From positions 1 to 31,985 of the forward strand of contig DASUBV010000284.1 of the NCBI GenBank assembly GCA_035763085.1: a stretch of DNA of 31,985 bases, written 5' to 3'. The position numbers were made by a program, and so were the translations under genes. Positions 21,393 to 29,343 of this stretch are shown here, piece after piece (the first letter of the stretch is position 1; each line of letters starts with the position of its first letter). The DNA comes from DASUBV01 sp035763085. GTDB taxonomy: Bacteria; Actinomycetota; Actinomycetes; Streptosporangiales; Streptosporangiaceae. Under the pieces are notes generated by a model that searched no databases, was not told where the DNA came from, and worked only from the letters and a program-made list of their open reading frames with translations.

Positions 21393-22061
21393 ATGCCCAT
21401 GACGCCCGTGCTGGCCGCCGGCGTCGGAGTGCGCCGTGCGTGGGGCTGGACGCTCCGGTCGGCCAGCTTCCGCCTGGAGTCGCCGCTCAGCGGCCAGCCC
21501 GCGCTGGGGATCCTCATCCCGCAGCCCGCGGCCGCCAGTGCCGTTGTCGACCTGCTGGCCGGGCTGATCTCGCCGAGCTACGGCGAGCTGCGCGTGCTCG
21601 GCGAGGACATGCGCTCCGAGCGCGGCCGGGCCGCGGTGCGCGCGCGGATCGGCGTGGTGCGGCACGGCAGCTGGACAAGGCCCGGTGTCCGGGTCCGCGG
21701 GCTGGTCGAGCACGCGGCCCGCAAGACGCGGCTGCCGCGCCGGGACCGGAGCCTGCTCGCGGCGGCGATCCTGGACCGGCTCGAGCTGACCCCGTGGGCG
21801 GAGGTGCCACTGCGCGCCGCGCCTGATCCGGTGGCCCGCCGGGCCCGGCTGGCCGCCGCCGCGGTGCACCAGCCGGAGCTGCTGCTGATCGACGGGCTGC
21901 TCGATGACCTGGAACCACAGGACGCGGCCGTGCTGGCGGCCGGCATCCGCGACATCGGCCTGGATACCGGCATCGTCGCCGCCGGGAGCGACCCGGACGC
22001 ACTGGCGATGACCTGCGGCGAGGTGCTCACCCTGGCCGACGGCATCCTGGTCAGCGCCTGA
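21393..22061 (+). CDS. Degenerate ABC-transporter ATPase-like protein lacking Walker A
   Basis: A 222-residue protein that follows the ABC ATPase layout but has lost nearly all catalytic residues. The P-loop place (41-50) reads IPQPAAASAV with no GxGKS/T. LLAGLISPSYGELRVLGEDM then matches the normal post-P-loop strand. The Q-loop place reads VVRHGS, and the signature place reads APDPVARRARL instead of LSGGQ. The Walker B strand PELLLIDG keeps Asp but has Gly for the catalytic Glu, and the switch histidine is absent (VAAGSDPD). It cannot be an ordinary ATPase. A structural or regulatory role is inferred. No permease lies beside it. The start could be ATG 21393 or 21399. Confidence 0.75.
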   Translation: MPMTPVLAAGVGVRRAWGWTLRSASFRLESPLSGQPALGILIPQPAAASAVVDLLAGLISPSYGELRVLGEDMRSERGRAAVRARIGVVRHGSWTRPGVRVRGLVEHAARKTRLPRRDRSLLAAAILDRLELTPWAEVPLRAAPDPVARRARLAAAAVHQPELLLIDGLLDDLEPQDAAVLAAGIRDIGLDTGIVAAGSDPDALAMTCGEVLTLADGILVSA

Positions 22062-22160
22062 GCGCCGCAGCGCCGCCGGCCCGGGAGGCGGGCTGATGCG
22101 GAGAACACGCCGTCACCGCACGGCCCGGCAGCAGCAGGCGGCCTGCCGTAGGCTGCGACG

Positions 22161-23075
22161 GTGGACTGGAGCATGCTCGCCTGCGGGCGGTCCGGGCACG
22201 TGACCTTCGCCCCCGAGGAGCCAGAGCTGCGCGAGCAGCTGCGCGGCCAGGCAGCCGCCGGCGAGACGTGGCGCTGCCTGCGCTGCGCGATGTTCGTTCC
22301 GGGGCCGCCCCAGCTCAGCGGCCCGGCCGCCGGCGCGCCGCAGGTTCGCCGGGGCAAGGAGGTCCGCAGCGCGCTCATCCTCCGGCTGTTCGCCATCGAG
22401 CGGCTCATCCGCGCGCTGGTGTTCCTGGCCCTGGCCTACGGACTGTGGCGGTTCAGGTACGCCCGCCAGTCCATCGACGCGACCTTCGACCGGGAGCGGC
22501 CGATCGTGCGGGAGCTGTTCCAGCAGCTCGGCTACAACATCGACCACTCCAAGCTGATCGGCCTGATCCAGCACGCGCTCACCCTGAGCAGCGCGACCAT
22601 CACCTGGCTGGCGGCCGGGCTGGCCGCCTACGCCGTCGTCGAGGTCATCGAGGCGGCGGGCCTGTGGCTGGCCCGGCGCTGGGGTGAGTACTTCGCGATG
22701 GTGGTGACGTCCGCCGGCCTGCCGCTGGAGATCTACGACCTGTCCCGGAAGGTCACCGTCACCACGCTGGCCTTCTTCGTGATCAACCTGGCGCTGGTGC
22801 TGTACCTGGTGCTGGCCAAGCGGCTGTTCGGCGCCCGCGGCGGCAAGGCCGCCTACGAGGCGCGGCTGCGCAGCGAGTCCGTCCTGGAGGCGGCCGTCGA
22901 GGCGGCCGCCGCCCGGGAGGCCGCGCAGCAGACCGAGGGGAAGACGGTCGCCGGGGAGCCCGGCGCACCCCGGGAGGCCGCGCCGCAGGCCGTCACCCCG
23001 GGCGCAGCAGCCCCGCCGCCGGCCGCCCCGGAGCCGCCCGCCCGGCCCGCCGCCGGCCCGGCGACCGCGCCCTAG
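22161..23075 (+). CDS. DUF2127 membrane protein with N-terminal zinc-binding-like segment
   Basis: A 304-residue protein of unknown function. The GTG at 22161 begins MDWSMLACGRSGHVTF, which matches related actinobacterial starts. Cys8, His13 and the Cys39-x-x-Cys42 pair could bind a metal. Three or four membrane helices follow: ALVFLALAYGLWRF (about 77-95), ITWLAAGLAAYAVVEVI (about 140-160), a possible one near 180, and LAFFVINLALVLYLVLA (about 212-230). GLWLARRWGEYFAMVVTSAGLPLEIYDL is the DUF2127 signature. The last 70 residues are Ala/Pro/Glu-rich and low-complexity. Its 3' end overlaps the convergent meaB gene by 4 bp. Confidence 0.82.
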   Translation: MDWSMLACGRSGHVTFAPEEPELREQLRGQAAAGETWRCLRCAMFVPGPPQLSGPAAGAPQVRRGKEVRSALILRLFAIERLIRALVFLALAYGLWRFRYARQSIDATFDRERPIVRELFQQLGYNIDHSKLIGLIQHALTLSSATITWLAAGLAAYAVVEVIEAAGLWLARRWGEYFAMVVTSAGLPLEIYDLSRKVTVTTLAFFVINLALVLYLVLAKRLFGARGGKAAYEARLRSESVLEAAVEAAAAREAAQQTEGKTVAGEPGAPREAAPQAVTPGAAAPPPAAPEPPARPAAGPATAP

Positions 23076-24088
23076 TCGCCGATCAGCTCGTCGGCGGCCG
23101 CGTACGGGTCGAGCTCGCCAGCTGTGACCTGGCCGGCCAGCTCGTCGAGCTTGTCCTCGCCCGGCAGCCCGCCAAGCCGCCGCCGTAGTTCCGTCACCGC
23201 GATGGCCGCGATCTCCTCGCGGGCCCGGACCCGCCGGCGCCGCGCCAGCTCGCCGGACCCGGCGAGCCAGTCCTGGTGCCGGCCGATCGCAGTGGTCAGG
23301 TCGGCGATCCCCTCCCCCGTCGCGGCGGAGGTGCTGACGATCGGCGGCTTCCAGGCACCGCTGTCGTAGCGGGCCATGGCCAGCATCGTGCGCAGGTCCC
23401 GGACCACCTCCTGAGCGCCGGGCCGGTCGCTCTTGTTCACCGCGAACACGTCGGCGATCTCCAGGATGCCGGCCTTGGCCGCCTGGATGGAGTCGCCCAG
23501 GCCGGGCGCGGCCACCACCAGCGTGGTGTCGGCCGTGGCCGCGATCTCCACCTCGGCCTGGCCGACCCCGACCGTCTCCAGCAGGATGACCCCGAAGCCA
23601 GCCGCGTCCAGGATCCGCACCGCCTGCGGCGTCGCCCAGGCCAGCCCGCCGAGGTGCCCGCGGCTGGCCATCGACCGGATGAACACTCCGTCGTCGGTGG
23701 CGTGGTCCTGCATCCGGACCCGGTCGCCCAGCAGCGCGCCGCCGCTGAACGGCGAGGTCGGGTCCACGGCCAGCACCCCCACCCGCAGGCCGGCCTCCCG
23801 GTAGCTGCGCACCAGCGCGCCGGTCACCGTCGACTTGCCCACGCCCGGCGAGCCGGTCAGGCCGATCACGTGCGCTCCCCCGGCCAGCGGCGCGGTCACG
23901 GCCATGACCTCGCGCAGCTGCGCCGAGGAGTTCTCCACCAGCGAGACCAGCCGCCCGAGCGCCCGCGGGTCACCCGCGCGCGCCGCCTCGGCCAGCTCCC
24001 GCGGGCTGGCCTGCCCGCGCCGGCCGACCCTGGCCCCGGCCGGAGCCGCCGGCGGCGGGGCGGCCGCCGGCGCGGGCACCTCAGTCAC
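23072..24088 (-). CDS. meaB: MeaB-type GTPase chaperone of B12-dependent acyl-CoA mutases
   Basis: G3E-family P-loop GTPase that loads and protects the cobalamin cofactor of methylmalonyl- or isobutyryl-CoA mutase. The 338-residue protein starts at GTG 24088, which overlaps the thiolase stop by 8 bp. It carries GLTGSPGVGKST (76-87, Walker A), VLAVDPTSPFSGGALLGDRVRMQDH, and FIRSMASRGHLGG. ILLETVGVGQAEVEI (switch II) and FAVNKSDRPGA (guanine specificity, NKSD) complete the set. A Pro/Ala-rich N-terminal extension of about 25 residues precedes the helical domain. Linkage to thiolase and methylmalonyl-CoA epimerase fits odd-chain and branched acyl-CoA metabolism. The mutase gene of this window, 5 kb away, is its probable client. 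Confidence 0.95.
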   Translation of the reverse strand: MTEVPAPAAAPPPAAPAGARVGRRGQASPRELAEAARAGDPRALGRLVSLVENSSAQLREVMAVTAPLAGGAHVIGLTGSPGVGKSTVTGALVRSYREAGLRVGVLAVDPTSPFSGGALLGDRVRMQDHATDDGVFIRSMASRGHLGGLAWATPQAVRILDAAGFGVILLETVGVGQAEVEIAATADTTLVVAAPGLGDSIQAAKAGILEIADVFAVNKSDRPGAQEVVRDLRTMLAMARYDSGAWKPPIVSTSAATGEGIADLTTAIGRHQDWLAGSGELARRRRVRAREEIAAIAVTELRRRLGGLPGEDKLDELAGQVTAGELDPYAAADELIGD

Positions 24089-25274
24089 GGGCAGCGGGCA
24101 CCTTGAACAACAGCGCGTCGCCCTGTCCGCCGCCACCGCACAGCGCCGCCACGCCGGTGCCGCCGCCGCGGCGGCCCAGCTCGCTGATCAGGTTCAGCGC
24201 GATGCGGGCGCCGGACGCGCCGATCGGGTGGCCCAGGGCGATGGCGCCGCCGTTGACGTTCACCTTGTCCGGGCTGACGCCCAGGTCGCGCATCGACTGG
24301 ATGACCACCGCGGCGAACGCCTCGTTGATCTCGATCAGGTCCAGGTCCGCGACGCTCAGCCCGGTCCGGCCCAGCACCTTGGAGATGGCGCGGGACGGCT
24401 GGGAGTGCAGCGAGTTGTCCGGGCCGGCCACCACGCCGTGGGCGCCGATCTCGGCCAGCACCGGCGCGCCCGCCGCCCTGGCCGCCTCGGCCGACATGAC
24501 GACCACGGCGCACGCGCCGTCGGAGATCTGCGAGGCCGACCCGGCGGTGATCGTGCCGTCCGGCGTGTAGGCCGGCCGCAGCTTGCTGAGCACCTCGGCG
24601 GTGGTGTCGCCGCGGACGCCCTCGTCGGTGTCGAAGATGACCGGCTCGCCGCGCCGCTGCGGCACCGGCACGGCGGTGATATCGGCCGCGAACAGCCCGT
24701 CCTTGATGGCCCGCGCGGCCAGCTGATGCGACCGGGCGGCGAACTCGTCCTGCTCGGCCCGGCTGATGCCCAGCCCCGCGTTGTGCGCCTCGGTCGACAC
24801 GCCCATGGACTGGTGGTCGAACGCGTCGGTCAGGCCGTCGTGGGCCATCGAGTCGATCAGCTCGACGTTCCCGTACTTGAAGCCGCGCCGGGACCCGGGC
24901 AGCAGGTGCGGCGCCTGCGACATGGACTCCATGCCGCCCGCCACCACCACGTCGAACTCGCCGGCCCGGATGAGCTGGGCGGCCAGCGCGATCGCGTCCA
25001 GCCCGGACAGGCAGACCTTGTTGATCGTCAGCGACGGCACCGACATCGGGATGCCGGCCGCCACTGCCGCCTGCCGGGACGGGATCTGGCCGGCGCCGGC
25101 CTGCAGCACCTGGCCCATGATCACGTAGTCGACCTGGTCGCCGCGTATCCCCGCCCGGTCGAGCGCCGCCTTGATGGCGATCCCGCCCAGATCCGTGCCG
25201 CTGAAGCCGCTCAGCGAGCCCATCAGCCGTCCGATGGCCGTCCTGGCCCCACCCGTGATCACTGATTCCTGCAT
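24081..25274 (-). CDS. Acetyl-CoA C-acetyltransferase (thiolase)
   Basis: Condenses or cleaves acetoacetyl-CoA or a related 3-ketoacyl-CoA. The 397-residue protein has the nucleophile Cys88 in TINKVCLSGLDAI, His349 in ALGHPIGASGARI, and Cys379 in ALCGGGGQGDALLF. NEAFAAVV completes the thiolase II set. The ATG at 25274 begins MQESVITGGARTAIG. The M at 25325 lacks support and would overlap the divergent epimerase gene. It diverges from the epimerase across 49 bp and is coupled to meaB through an 8-bp overlap. Its size and motifs favour the biosynthetic acetoacetyl-CoA thiolase type. Chain-length preference cannot be read. Confidence 0.95.
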   Translation of the reverse strand: MQESVITGGARTAIGRLMGSLSGFSGTDLGGIAIKAALDRAGIRGDQVDYVIMGQVLQAGAGQIPSRQAAVAAGIPMSVPSLTINKVCLSGLDAIALAAQLIRAGEFDVVVAGGMESMSQAPHLLPGSRRGFKYGNVELIDSMAHDGLTDAFDHQSMGVSTEAHNAGLGISRAEQDEFAARSHQLAARAIKDGLFAADITAVPVPQRRGEPVIFDTDEGVRGDTTAEVLSKLRPAYTPDGTITAGSASQISDGACAVVVMSAEAARAAGAPVLAEIGAHGVVAGPDNSLHSQPSRAISKVLGRTGLSVADLDLIEINEAFAAVVIQSMRDLGVSPDKVNVNGGAIALGHPIGASGARIALNLISELGRRGGGTGVAALCGGGGQGDALLFKVPAARD

Positions 25275-25323
25275 GCCTGAAACGATACCCGCGGGCAAAC
25301 CGATGACCGGAGGTGCGGCGAGC

Positions 25324-25755
25324 ATGCTGACCCGTATTGACCATGTCGGAATCGCGTGCCGGGATCTAACGGCGAAGATCGAGTTCTACGAGGCGACGAT
25401 GGGGCTGCGCGTCGTCAGCCGCGAGGTCCACGAGGATCAGGGCGTCCGGGAGGCAATGCTGCAGGTCGCCGGGGCGGAGGGGCTGGCCGGCGGGTCGTAT
25501 GTGCAGCTGCTGGAGCCGCTCGGCCCCGACACCCCGGTCGGCCGGTTCCTGGAACGGCGCGGCGAGGGGCTGCATCACGTCGGCTACGGAGTGGCCGATA
25601 TCACAGCGGCACTGGCCTCGATCGGGGCCAGCGGGGTGCGGCTGATCGACGCCCGGCCGCGGCACGGGTCGATGGGCGCCTCGATCGCCTTCCTGCATCC
25701 GGGTGATATCGGCGGGGTGCTGACCGAGCTCGTCCAGGCGCCGCCCGCAGAGTGA
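25324..25755 (+). CDS. mce: Methylmalonyl-CoA epimerase
   Basis: Interconverts the (S) and (R) forms of methylmalonyl-CoA so that carboxylase product can reach a mutase. The 143-residue vicinal-oxygen-chelate protein starts MLTRIDHVGIACRDL at ATG 25324, with GGAGG about 10 bp upstream. Metal ligands expected for the family are His7, Gln61 (SYVQLLEPL), His85 (HHVGYGVADI) and Glu135 (ELVQAP). It is transcribed divergently from thiolase-meaB across 49 bp, which probably carries both promoters. The presence of this epimerase implies that a true methylmalonyl-CoA mutase exists in the genome, possibly distinct from the ICM-like mutase encoded nearby. Confidence 0.94.
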   Translation: MLTRIDHVGIACRDLTAKIEFYEATMGLRVVSREVHEDQGVREAMLQVAGAEGLAGGSYVQLLEPLGPDTPVGRFLERRGEGLHHVGYGVADITAALASIGASGVRLIDARPRHGSMGASIAFLHPGDIGGVLTELVQAPPAE

Positions 25756-26022
25756 TCAAAAATGGGGCCAGCCGCCCATCTTCGGACGGCTAAGAGGCTT
25801 GCAAAAATGACATATCGGCAAAAACGAGTATCTCTAGCGCGAGCAACCGCGAACAGGCCGCCAACGAGGCATCAGGGGAGTACGCTGCCAGCACCGGGCG
25901 AGCGGAATTGCGTGCCGGCCGGGCCTGGGGCGGCGGTGGGTGCTGCCTGGCCCGGCGACTGGACTCATGAGGCGGTTGCCCGGGTGTGCGAATTCCCCCG
26001 GTCTACACAGGATTAGGCGACC

Positions 26023-27381
26023 ATGCAGCCCGACATCGATGCACAGCTCAGCAACTTCTTCGAGGAAACTCCGCAGCGCGACTTTGCCCGGGTCATGCGT
26101 GGTTACGACCCGCATCAGGTCAACGAGTACCTGAAGCAGGTTGATACGGACCTTCGCCAGCACCGGGACCAGACCCAGGCTCTGCAGCAGGAGCTCGCCG
26201 ACGCGCACCGCCAGCTCCAGGAGCAGGAAAGGCCCACGTACGCCGGGCTGGGCTCGCGCATTGAGCAGCTCCTGCGGCTCGCCGAGGAGCAGGCCACCGA
26301 GATAGTGCAGGAGGCCAGGTCCGCCGCCAACGAGATGAACGCGGCGGCCAAGGTCGAGGCAGCTGAGCTGCGGGCCGCTGCCGAGAACGAGGCGGCCGAG
26401 CTGCGGGCCGTCGCCAAGCGGGAGACCGACGACCAGCGCAGCTCCGCCGAGCGCGAGGCCGACGGCATCCGCACCGCCGCCCGGCGCGAGGCCGACGAGC
26501 TGACCTCGACCACCGAGCGCGAGGTCGCCAAGCTGCGCGCCACCGCTGACCACGAGGTCGCCGAGAAGCGGGCCGCCAACGAGCGCGAGGTGGCCAAGAT
26601 GCGGACCACCGCCGAGCGCGAGGTCGCCCAGATGAGGGCCTCGTCGAAGCGGGAGCGGGACGAGATCCTCACCACCTCCAAGCGCCAGGCCGACGAGATG
26701 CGCAGCCAGGCCCAGCGGATCCTGGAGGAAAGCGAGGCGCAGCGGGCTCAGGCCGAGGCCGAGTTCGACATCCAGCTGGCCGCGCGCCGCGAGGAGGCCG
26801 AGCGCCAGGAGGCCGAGCGGCTCGCCGCTGCCCAGGCCGCCACGCAGAAGCTGGTCTCCGAGGCCGAGCAGCGGGCCGCGACCGCCGAGCAGCGGGCCAC
26901 CAAGGCCAGCGCGCAGGCCGAGCAGACTCGCCGCGACGCCGATCAGCACTCGCGGCAGCTGGTCAGCAACGCCAAGAAGAACGCCGACCAGATCGTCGCC
27001 CAGGCCAAGGCCCAGGCCGACCAGCTGCTGGCCGACACCAAGTCCGAGGCCGACCGGGTGCGCACCGCGGCCCAGCGCCAGGTCGACGACCTCAACAAGC
27101 AGAAGGACAGCGTGGCGGCGCACCTGTCGCAGATCAGCCAGCTGCTCGGCACCCAGATGCCGGGCCTGGCCGACGCGCTCAAGGCCCCGGCGCAGGCCGT
27201 CGGCGCCTCGGCCGCCAAGGCGGTCACCGCGGGCCCGGCCGCCAACGGCGGCGCCAGCCGGCAGGCTCCGCCCCAGCATGCCCCGGCACCCAAGGCGGAG
27301 GCCGGCGGCCCGGCCAGGCAGCCGGCGAATGGCCGGCCGAAGGCCGACAGCGATGAGGGCGAGGAATGGTGGGAGGAGTAA
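26023..27381 (+). CDS. FilP/Scy-like coiled-coil protein with DivIVA-like head and hendecad repeats
   Basis: A 452-residue, almost wholly coiled-coil protein. Residues 20-48 (FARVMRGYDPHQVNEYLKQV) resemble the DivIVA/FilP head. PTYAGLGSRIEQLLRLAEE (71-89) resembles the equivalent FilP block from memory. Residues 111-231 are eleven uninterrupted 11-residue repeats of the type REVAKMRTTAE, and irregular coiled coil then runs to about 378. The tail is Ala/Pro-rich with an acidic end, EGEEWWEE. The FilP/Scy class is known for hendecad-based coils and organises the hyphal tip. It sits next to mce, where S. coelicolor has scy and filP, supporting a polarity or cytoskeletal role. The 267-bp gap upstream shows no gene. 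Size lies between FilP and Scy. Confidence 0.88.
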   Translation: MQPDIDAQLSNFFEETPQRDFARVMRGYDPHQVNEYLKQVDTDLRQHRDQTQALQQELADAHRQLQEQERPTYAGLGSRIEQLLRLAEEQATEIVQEARSAANEMNAAAKVEAAELRAAAENEAAELRAVAKRETDDQRSSAEREADGIRTAARREADELTSTTEREVAKLRATADHEVAEKRAANEREVAKMRTTAEREVAQMRASSKRERDEILTTSKRQADEMRSQAQRILEESEAQRAQAEAEFDIQLAARREEAERQEAERLAAAQAATQKLVSEAEQRAATAEQRATKASAQAEQTRRDADQHSRQLVSNAKKNADQIVAQAKAQADQLLADTKSEADRVRTAAQRQVDDLNKQKDSVAAHLSQISQLLGTQMPGLADALKAPAQAVGASAAKAVTAGPAANGGASRQAPPQHAPAPKAEAGGPARQPANGRPKADSDEGEEWWEE

Positions 27382-27407
27382 CCAGGCTCCGCCCGCTGAG
27401 CTAGCCC

Positions 27408-27440
27408 GCAGGGCCCGCCCGGTTTCCGGGCGGGCCCTGC
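27408..27440. terminator. Strong 15-bp hairpin, bidirectional terminator
   Basis: Perfect arms GCAGGGCCCGCCCGG (27408-27422) and CCGGGCGGGCCCTGC (27426-27440) enclose a TTT loop. It lies 27 bp after the coiled-coil gene and 40 bp after the end of the convergent SDR gene, so it can stop transcripts from both sides. Confidence 0.85.
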
Positions 27441-27479
27441 TGCTGTCTGCGGCTACTGCCTGCGGGACGGGCGCGCTGG

Positions 27480-28244
27480 TCAGGCGCTGGCCGTCTGGCC
27501 GCCGTCCACCACCAGCGCCTGGCCGGTCATGTAAGACGAGGCGTCGCTGGCCAGGAACACCGCGGGGCCGGCCATTTCCTCGGCCCGGCCCCAGCGGTGC
27601 ATCGGCACGGTCGCGATCGTCGCCGGGCCGGCTTGCGGGTCCTCCCACAGGGTGCGGTTCAGCGCGGTGGCGGTCCAGCCGGGACACAGCGCGTTGACCC
27701 GCACCCCCGAGCCGGCCCACTCCACGGCCAGCGACTTGGACAGCGAGATCAGCCCGGCCTTGGCCGCGCCGTAGGGCGACATCAGCGGCGCCGAGGCGAC
27801 CCCGGCCACCGACGCCACGTTGATCACCGAGCCCCGGGCGCGCTCCAGCAGGTGGCCGGCGAAGGCATGGCACACATACACCGCCGAGCTCAGGTTGAGG
27901 GTGATCAGCTTGTCCCAGCCGGCCAGCCGCAGGTCCGCGAAGCCGACCATGAAGTTCGAGCCGCCAGCGTTGTTCACCACGATGTCGACGTAGCCCAGCT
28001 TGCTGATGGCCGACTGAGCCGCGGCGGCCACCTCCTCCTGGCTGGTCACGTCGGCCGGGATCACATGAGCCTCCCGGCCGGCCGCCGTCACGGCCTCGGC
28101 CGTCTCGGCCAGCCCGTCGGCACTGCGCGCGACCAGGGCCACGTCCGCGCCGGCGTCAGCGAACGCCACGGCGATCGCCTGGCCGATGCCCCGTGAGGCG
28201 CCGGTGACGAACGCCTTCTTGCCGCTGAGGTCGAACAGGCTCAT
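27480..28244 (-). CDS. Short-chain dehydrogenase/reductase (SDR, FabG-like)
   Basis: NAD(P)-dependent oxidoreductase of the classical SDR type. The 254-residue protein has TGASRGIG (15-22), NNAGG (91-95), Ser145 in INVASVAG, and Tyr158-x-x-x-Lys162 in SPYGAAKAG. It ends with YMTGQALVVDGGQTA. The ATG at 28244 has GGAAGGA 6 bp upstream. It follows the alpha/beta hydrolase gene after only 2 bp, so the pair is one unit. Neighbouring genes are 3-hydroxyacyl-CoA dehydrogenase and acyl-CoA genes. The substrate may be a 3-oxoacyl or alcohol compound, but no substrate-specific residue is recognisable. Confidence 0.93.
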   Translation of the reverse strand: MSLFDLSGKKAFVTGASRGIGQAIAVAFADAGADVALVARSADGLAETAEAVTAAGREAHVIPADVTSQEEVAAAAQSAISKLGYVDIVVNNAGGSNFMVGFADLRLAGWDKLITLNLSSAVYVCHAFAGHLLERARGSVINVASVAGVASAPLMSPYGAAKAGLISLSKSLAVEWAGSGVRVNALCPGWTATALNRTLWEDPQAGPATIATVPMHRWGRAEEMAGPAVFLASDASSYMTGQALVVDGGQTASA

Positions 28245-28246
28245 AT

Positions 28247-28960
28247 TCAGTCCTTCCAGTCGGTCGGCAGGGGCCAGGCCGCCGGGCTGAGCCGGCGCAC
28301 GATCTCGTCCAGCACGATGCGCACGTAGCGCTCCCCCACCCACAGGTGCTTGGCCCCCGGCACCCCGATGACCTCGGCCTGCGGGACCCGGGCGAACCGG
28401 GCCGCCGCCTCGGGCGGCCGCAGGTAATCGTCGAACTCCGGGACCAGGGCGATCAGCGGCTTGCCGTCAGCGGCCCAGGCGTCCAGCTCGTCATCGCCGG
28501 CCCGCCTGAGCGGCGGGGACAGCAGGATCGCGCCCTCGACCGCCGGGTCGTCGCCCCACATCAGGGCCAGCTCGGTGCCGAACGACCAGCCCAGCAGCCA
28601 CCGGTCCGGCAGCCCGGCGGCCACCGCGTGCCCGATGGCGGCGGCCACGTCGTGCCGCTCGGCCTGGCCGCCGCCGAACTCGCCCTCGCTGGTGCCCTGC
28701 TCGGAGGAGGTGCCGCGGGTGTTGAAGCGCAGCACGGCCACCCCGGCCAGGGCCGGCAGCCGGTAGGACGCCTTGCGCAGGATGTGGCTGTCCATCATCC
28801 CGCCGTGGGTGGGCAGCGGGTGCAGGCAGATCAGCGTGGCCGCCGGCGGCCGGTCCGCGGGCAGCGCTAGCTCGCCGACCAGCCGCAGCCCGTCGGCGGT
28901 CAGCAGGGTGACCGGCTCGCGGCGCGCGGGCAGGATGGTGCTGGCCGTGATCTGGGTCAT
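28247..28960 (-). CDS. Alpha/beta hydrolase
   Basis: A 237-residue hydrolase. Visible parts are the oxyanion-side CLHPLPTHGGMMDSHI, VLRFNTRGTSSEQGTSEGEF, the nucleophile elbow GWSFG (Ser126), the acid region VPEFDDYLRP (Asp177/178), and His205 in PGAKHLWVGE. The layout matches the dienelactone-hydrolase-like alpha/beta proteins called CocE/YfbB-type alpha/beta hydrolases. The substrate is unknown. The ATG at 28960 follows GAGGGAGACC. It is the upstream partner of the SDR (2-bp gap). The small zinc-finger gene starting at 29325 ends 8 bp before it, forming a tight run. Confidence 0.9.
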   Translation of the reverse strand: MTQITASTILPARREPVTLLTADGLRLVGELALPADRPPAATLICLHPLPTHGGMMDSHILRKASYRLPALAGVAVLRFNTRGTSSEQGTSEGEFGGGQAERHDVAAAIGHAVAAGLPDRWLLGWSFGTELALMWGDDPAVEGAILLSPPLRRAGDDELDAWAADGKPLIALVPEFDDYLRPPEAAARFARVPQAEVIGVPGAKHLWVGERYVRIVLDEIVRRLSPAAWPLPTDWKD

Positions 28961-28968
28961 GGTCTCCC

Positions 28969-29325
28969 TCAGCGGTGCGTGCGCGGGCCGGGTCCCGGCC
29001 GGCGCGGACGGCGCTGCCAGCACGAATTGTGCCAGTGCCGGCGATCTTCGGTGCCATTGGCCTGCTCGGGCCAGGCCACGACGTGCGCCACGCCGGGCAG
29101 GATCTCCTGATCGCAGCCGGGGCACCGGTAGGTCTTGGCCGCGGCCGGGCCGGGCACCTGGCGGACGACCCAGTCGCCGTCGGGCCAGGACTGGACCTGC
29201 GGCGGGCCGAGCCGGGTGGCTGGCTCCTCCCCCGCTGCCGCGCCGCCGGCCGGTCGGCGGCTGGCGCCGCGGCGCGGCCGGCGCGGCATGCTGTCCGGCA
29301 GGCGCCGGGCCTTGCGGGGGCTCAC
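28969..29325 (-). CDS. Small zinc-finger protein, conserved in actinomycetes, function unknown
   Basis: A 118-residue basic protein. The first 45 residues are Arg/Pro/Ala-rich and likely disordered. The folded core is SWPDGDWVVRQVPG, then YRCPGCDQEILPGVAHVVAWPE and RRHWHNSCW. Cys68, Cys71, His81, His97/His99 and Cys102 could form a zinc site of treble-clef or HNH-like shape. Similar proteins are often labelled ATP/GTP-binding, which nothing here supports. The start is GTG 29325, with ATG 29289 as an alternative. It lies 18 bp after the 3-hydroxyacyl-CoA dehydrogenase gene. DNA or RNA binding is plausible because of the basic tails but is inference. Confidence 0.75.
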   Translation of the reverse strand: MSPRKARRLPDSMPRRPRRGASRRPAGGAAAGEEPATRLGPPQVQSWPDGDWVVRQVPGPAAAKTYRCPGCDQEILPGVAHVVAWPEQANGTEDRRHWHNSCWQRRPRRPGPGPRTHR

Positions 29326-29343
29326 GGGATCACGCGGGCGGGA

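Noticed and set aside
25834..27873. Minus-strand open frame of about 680 codons antisense to the coiled-coil gene, with repetitive Leu/Gly segments
   Set aside because: Its periodicity simply mirrors the hendecad repeats of the real gene and it crosses the strong terminator at 27408-27440.
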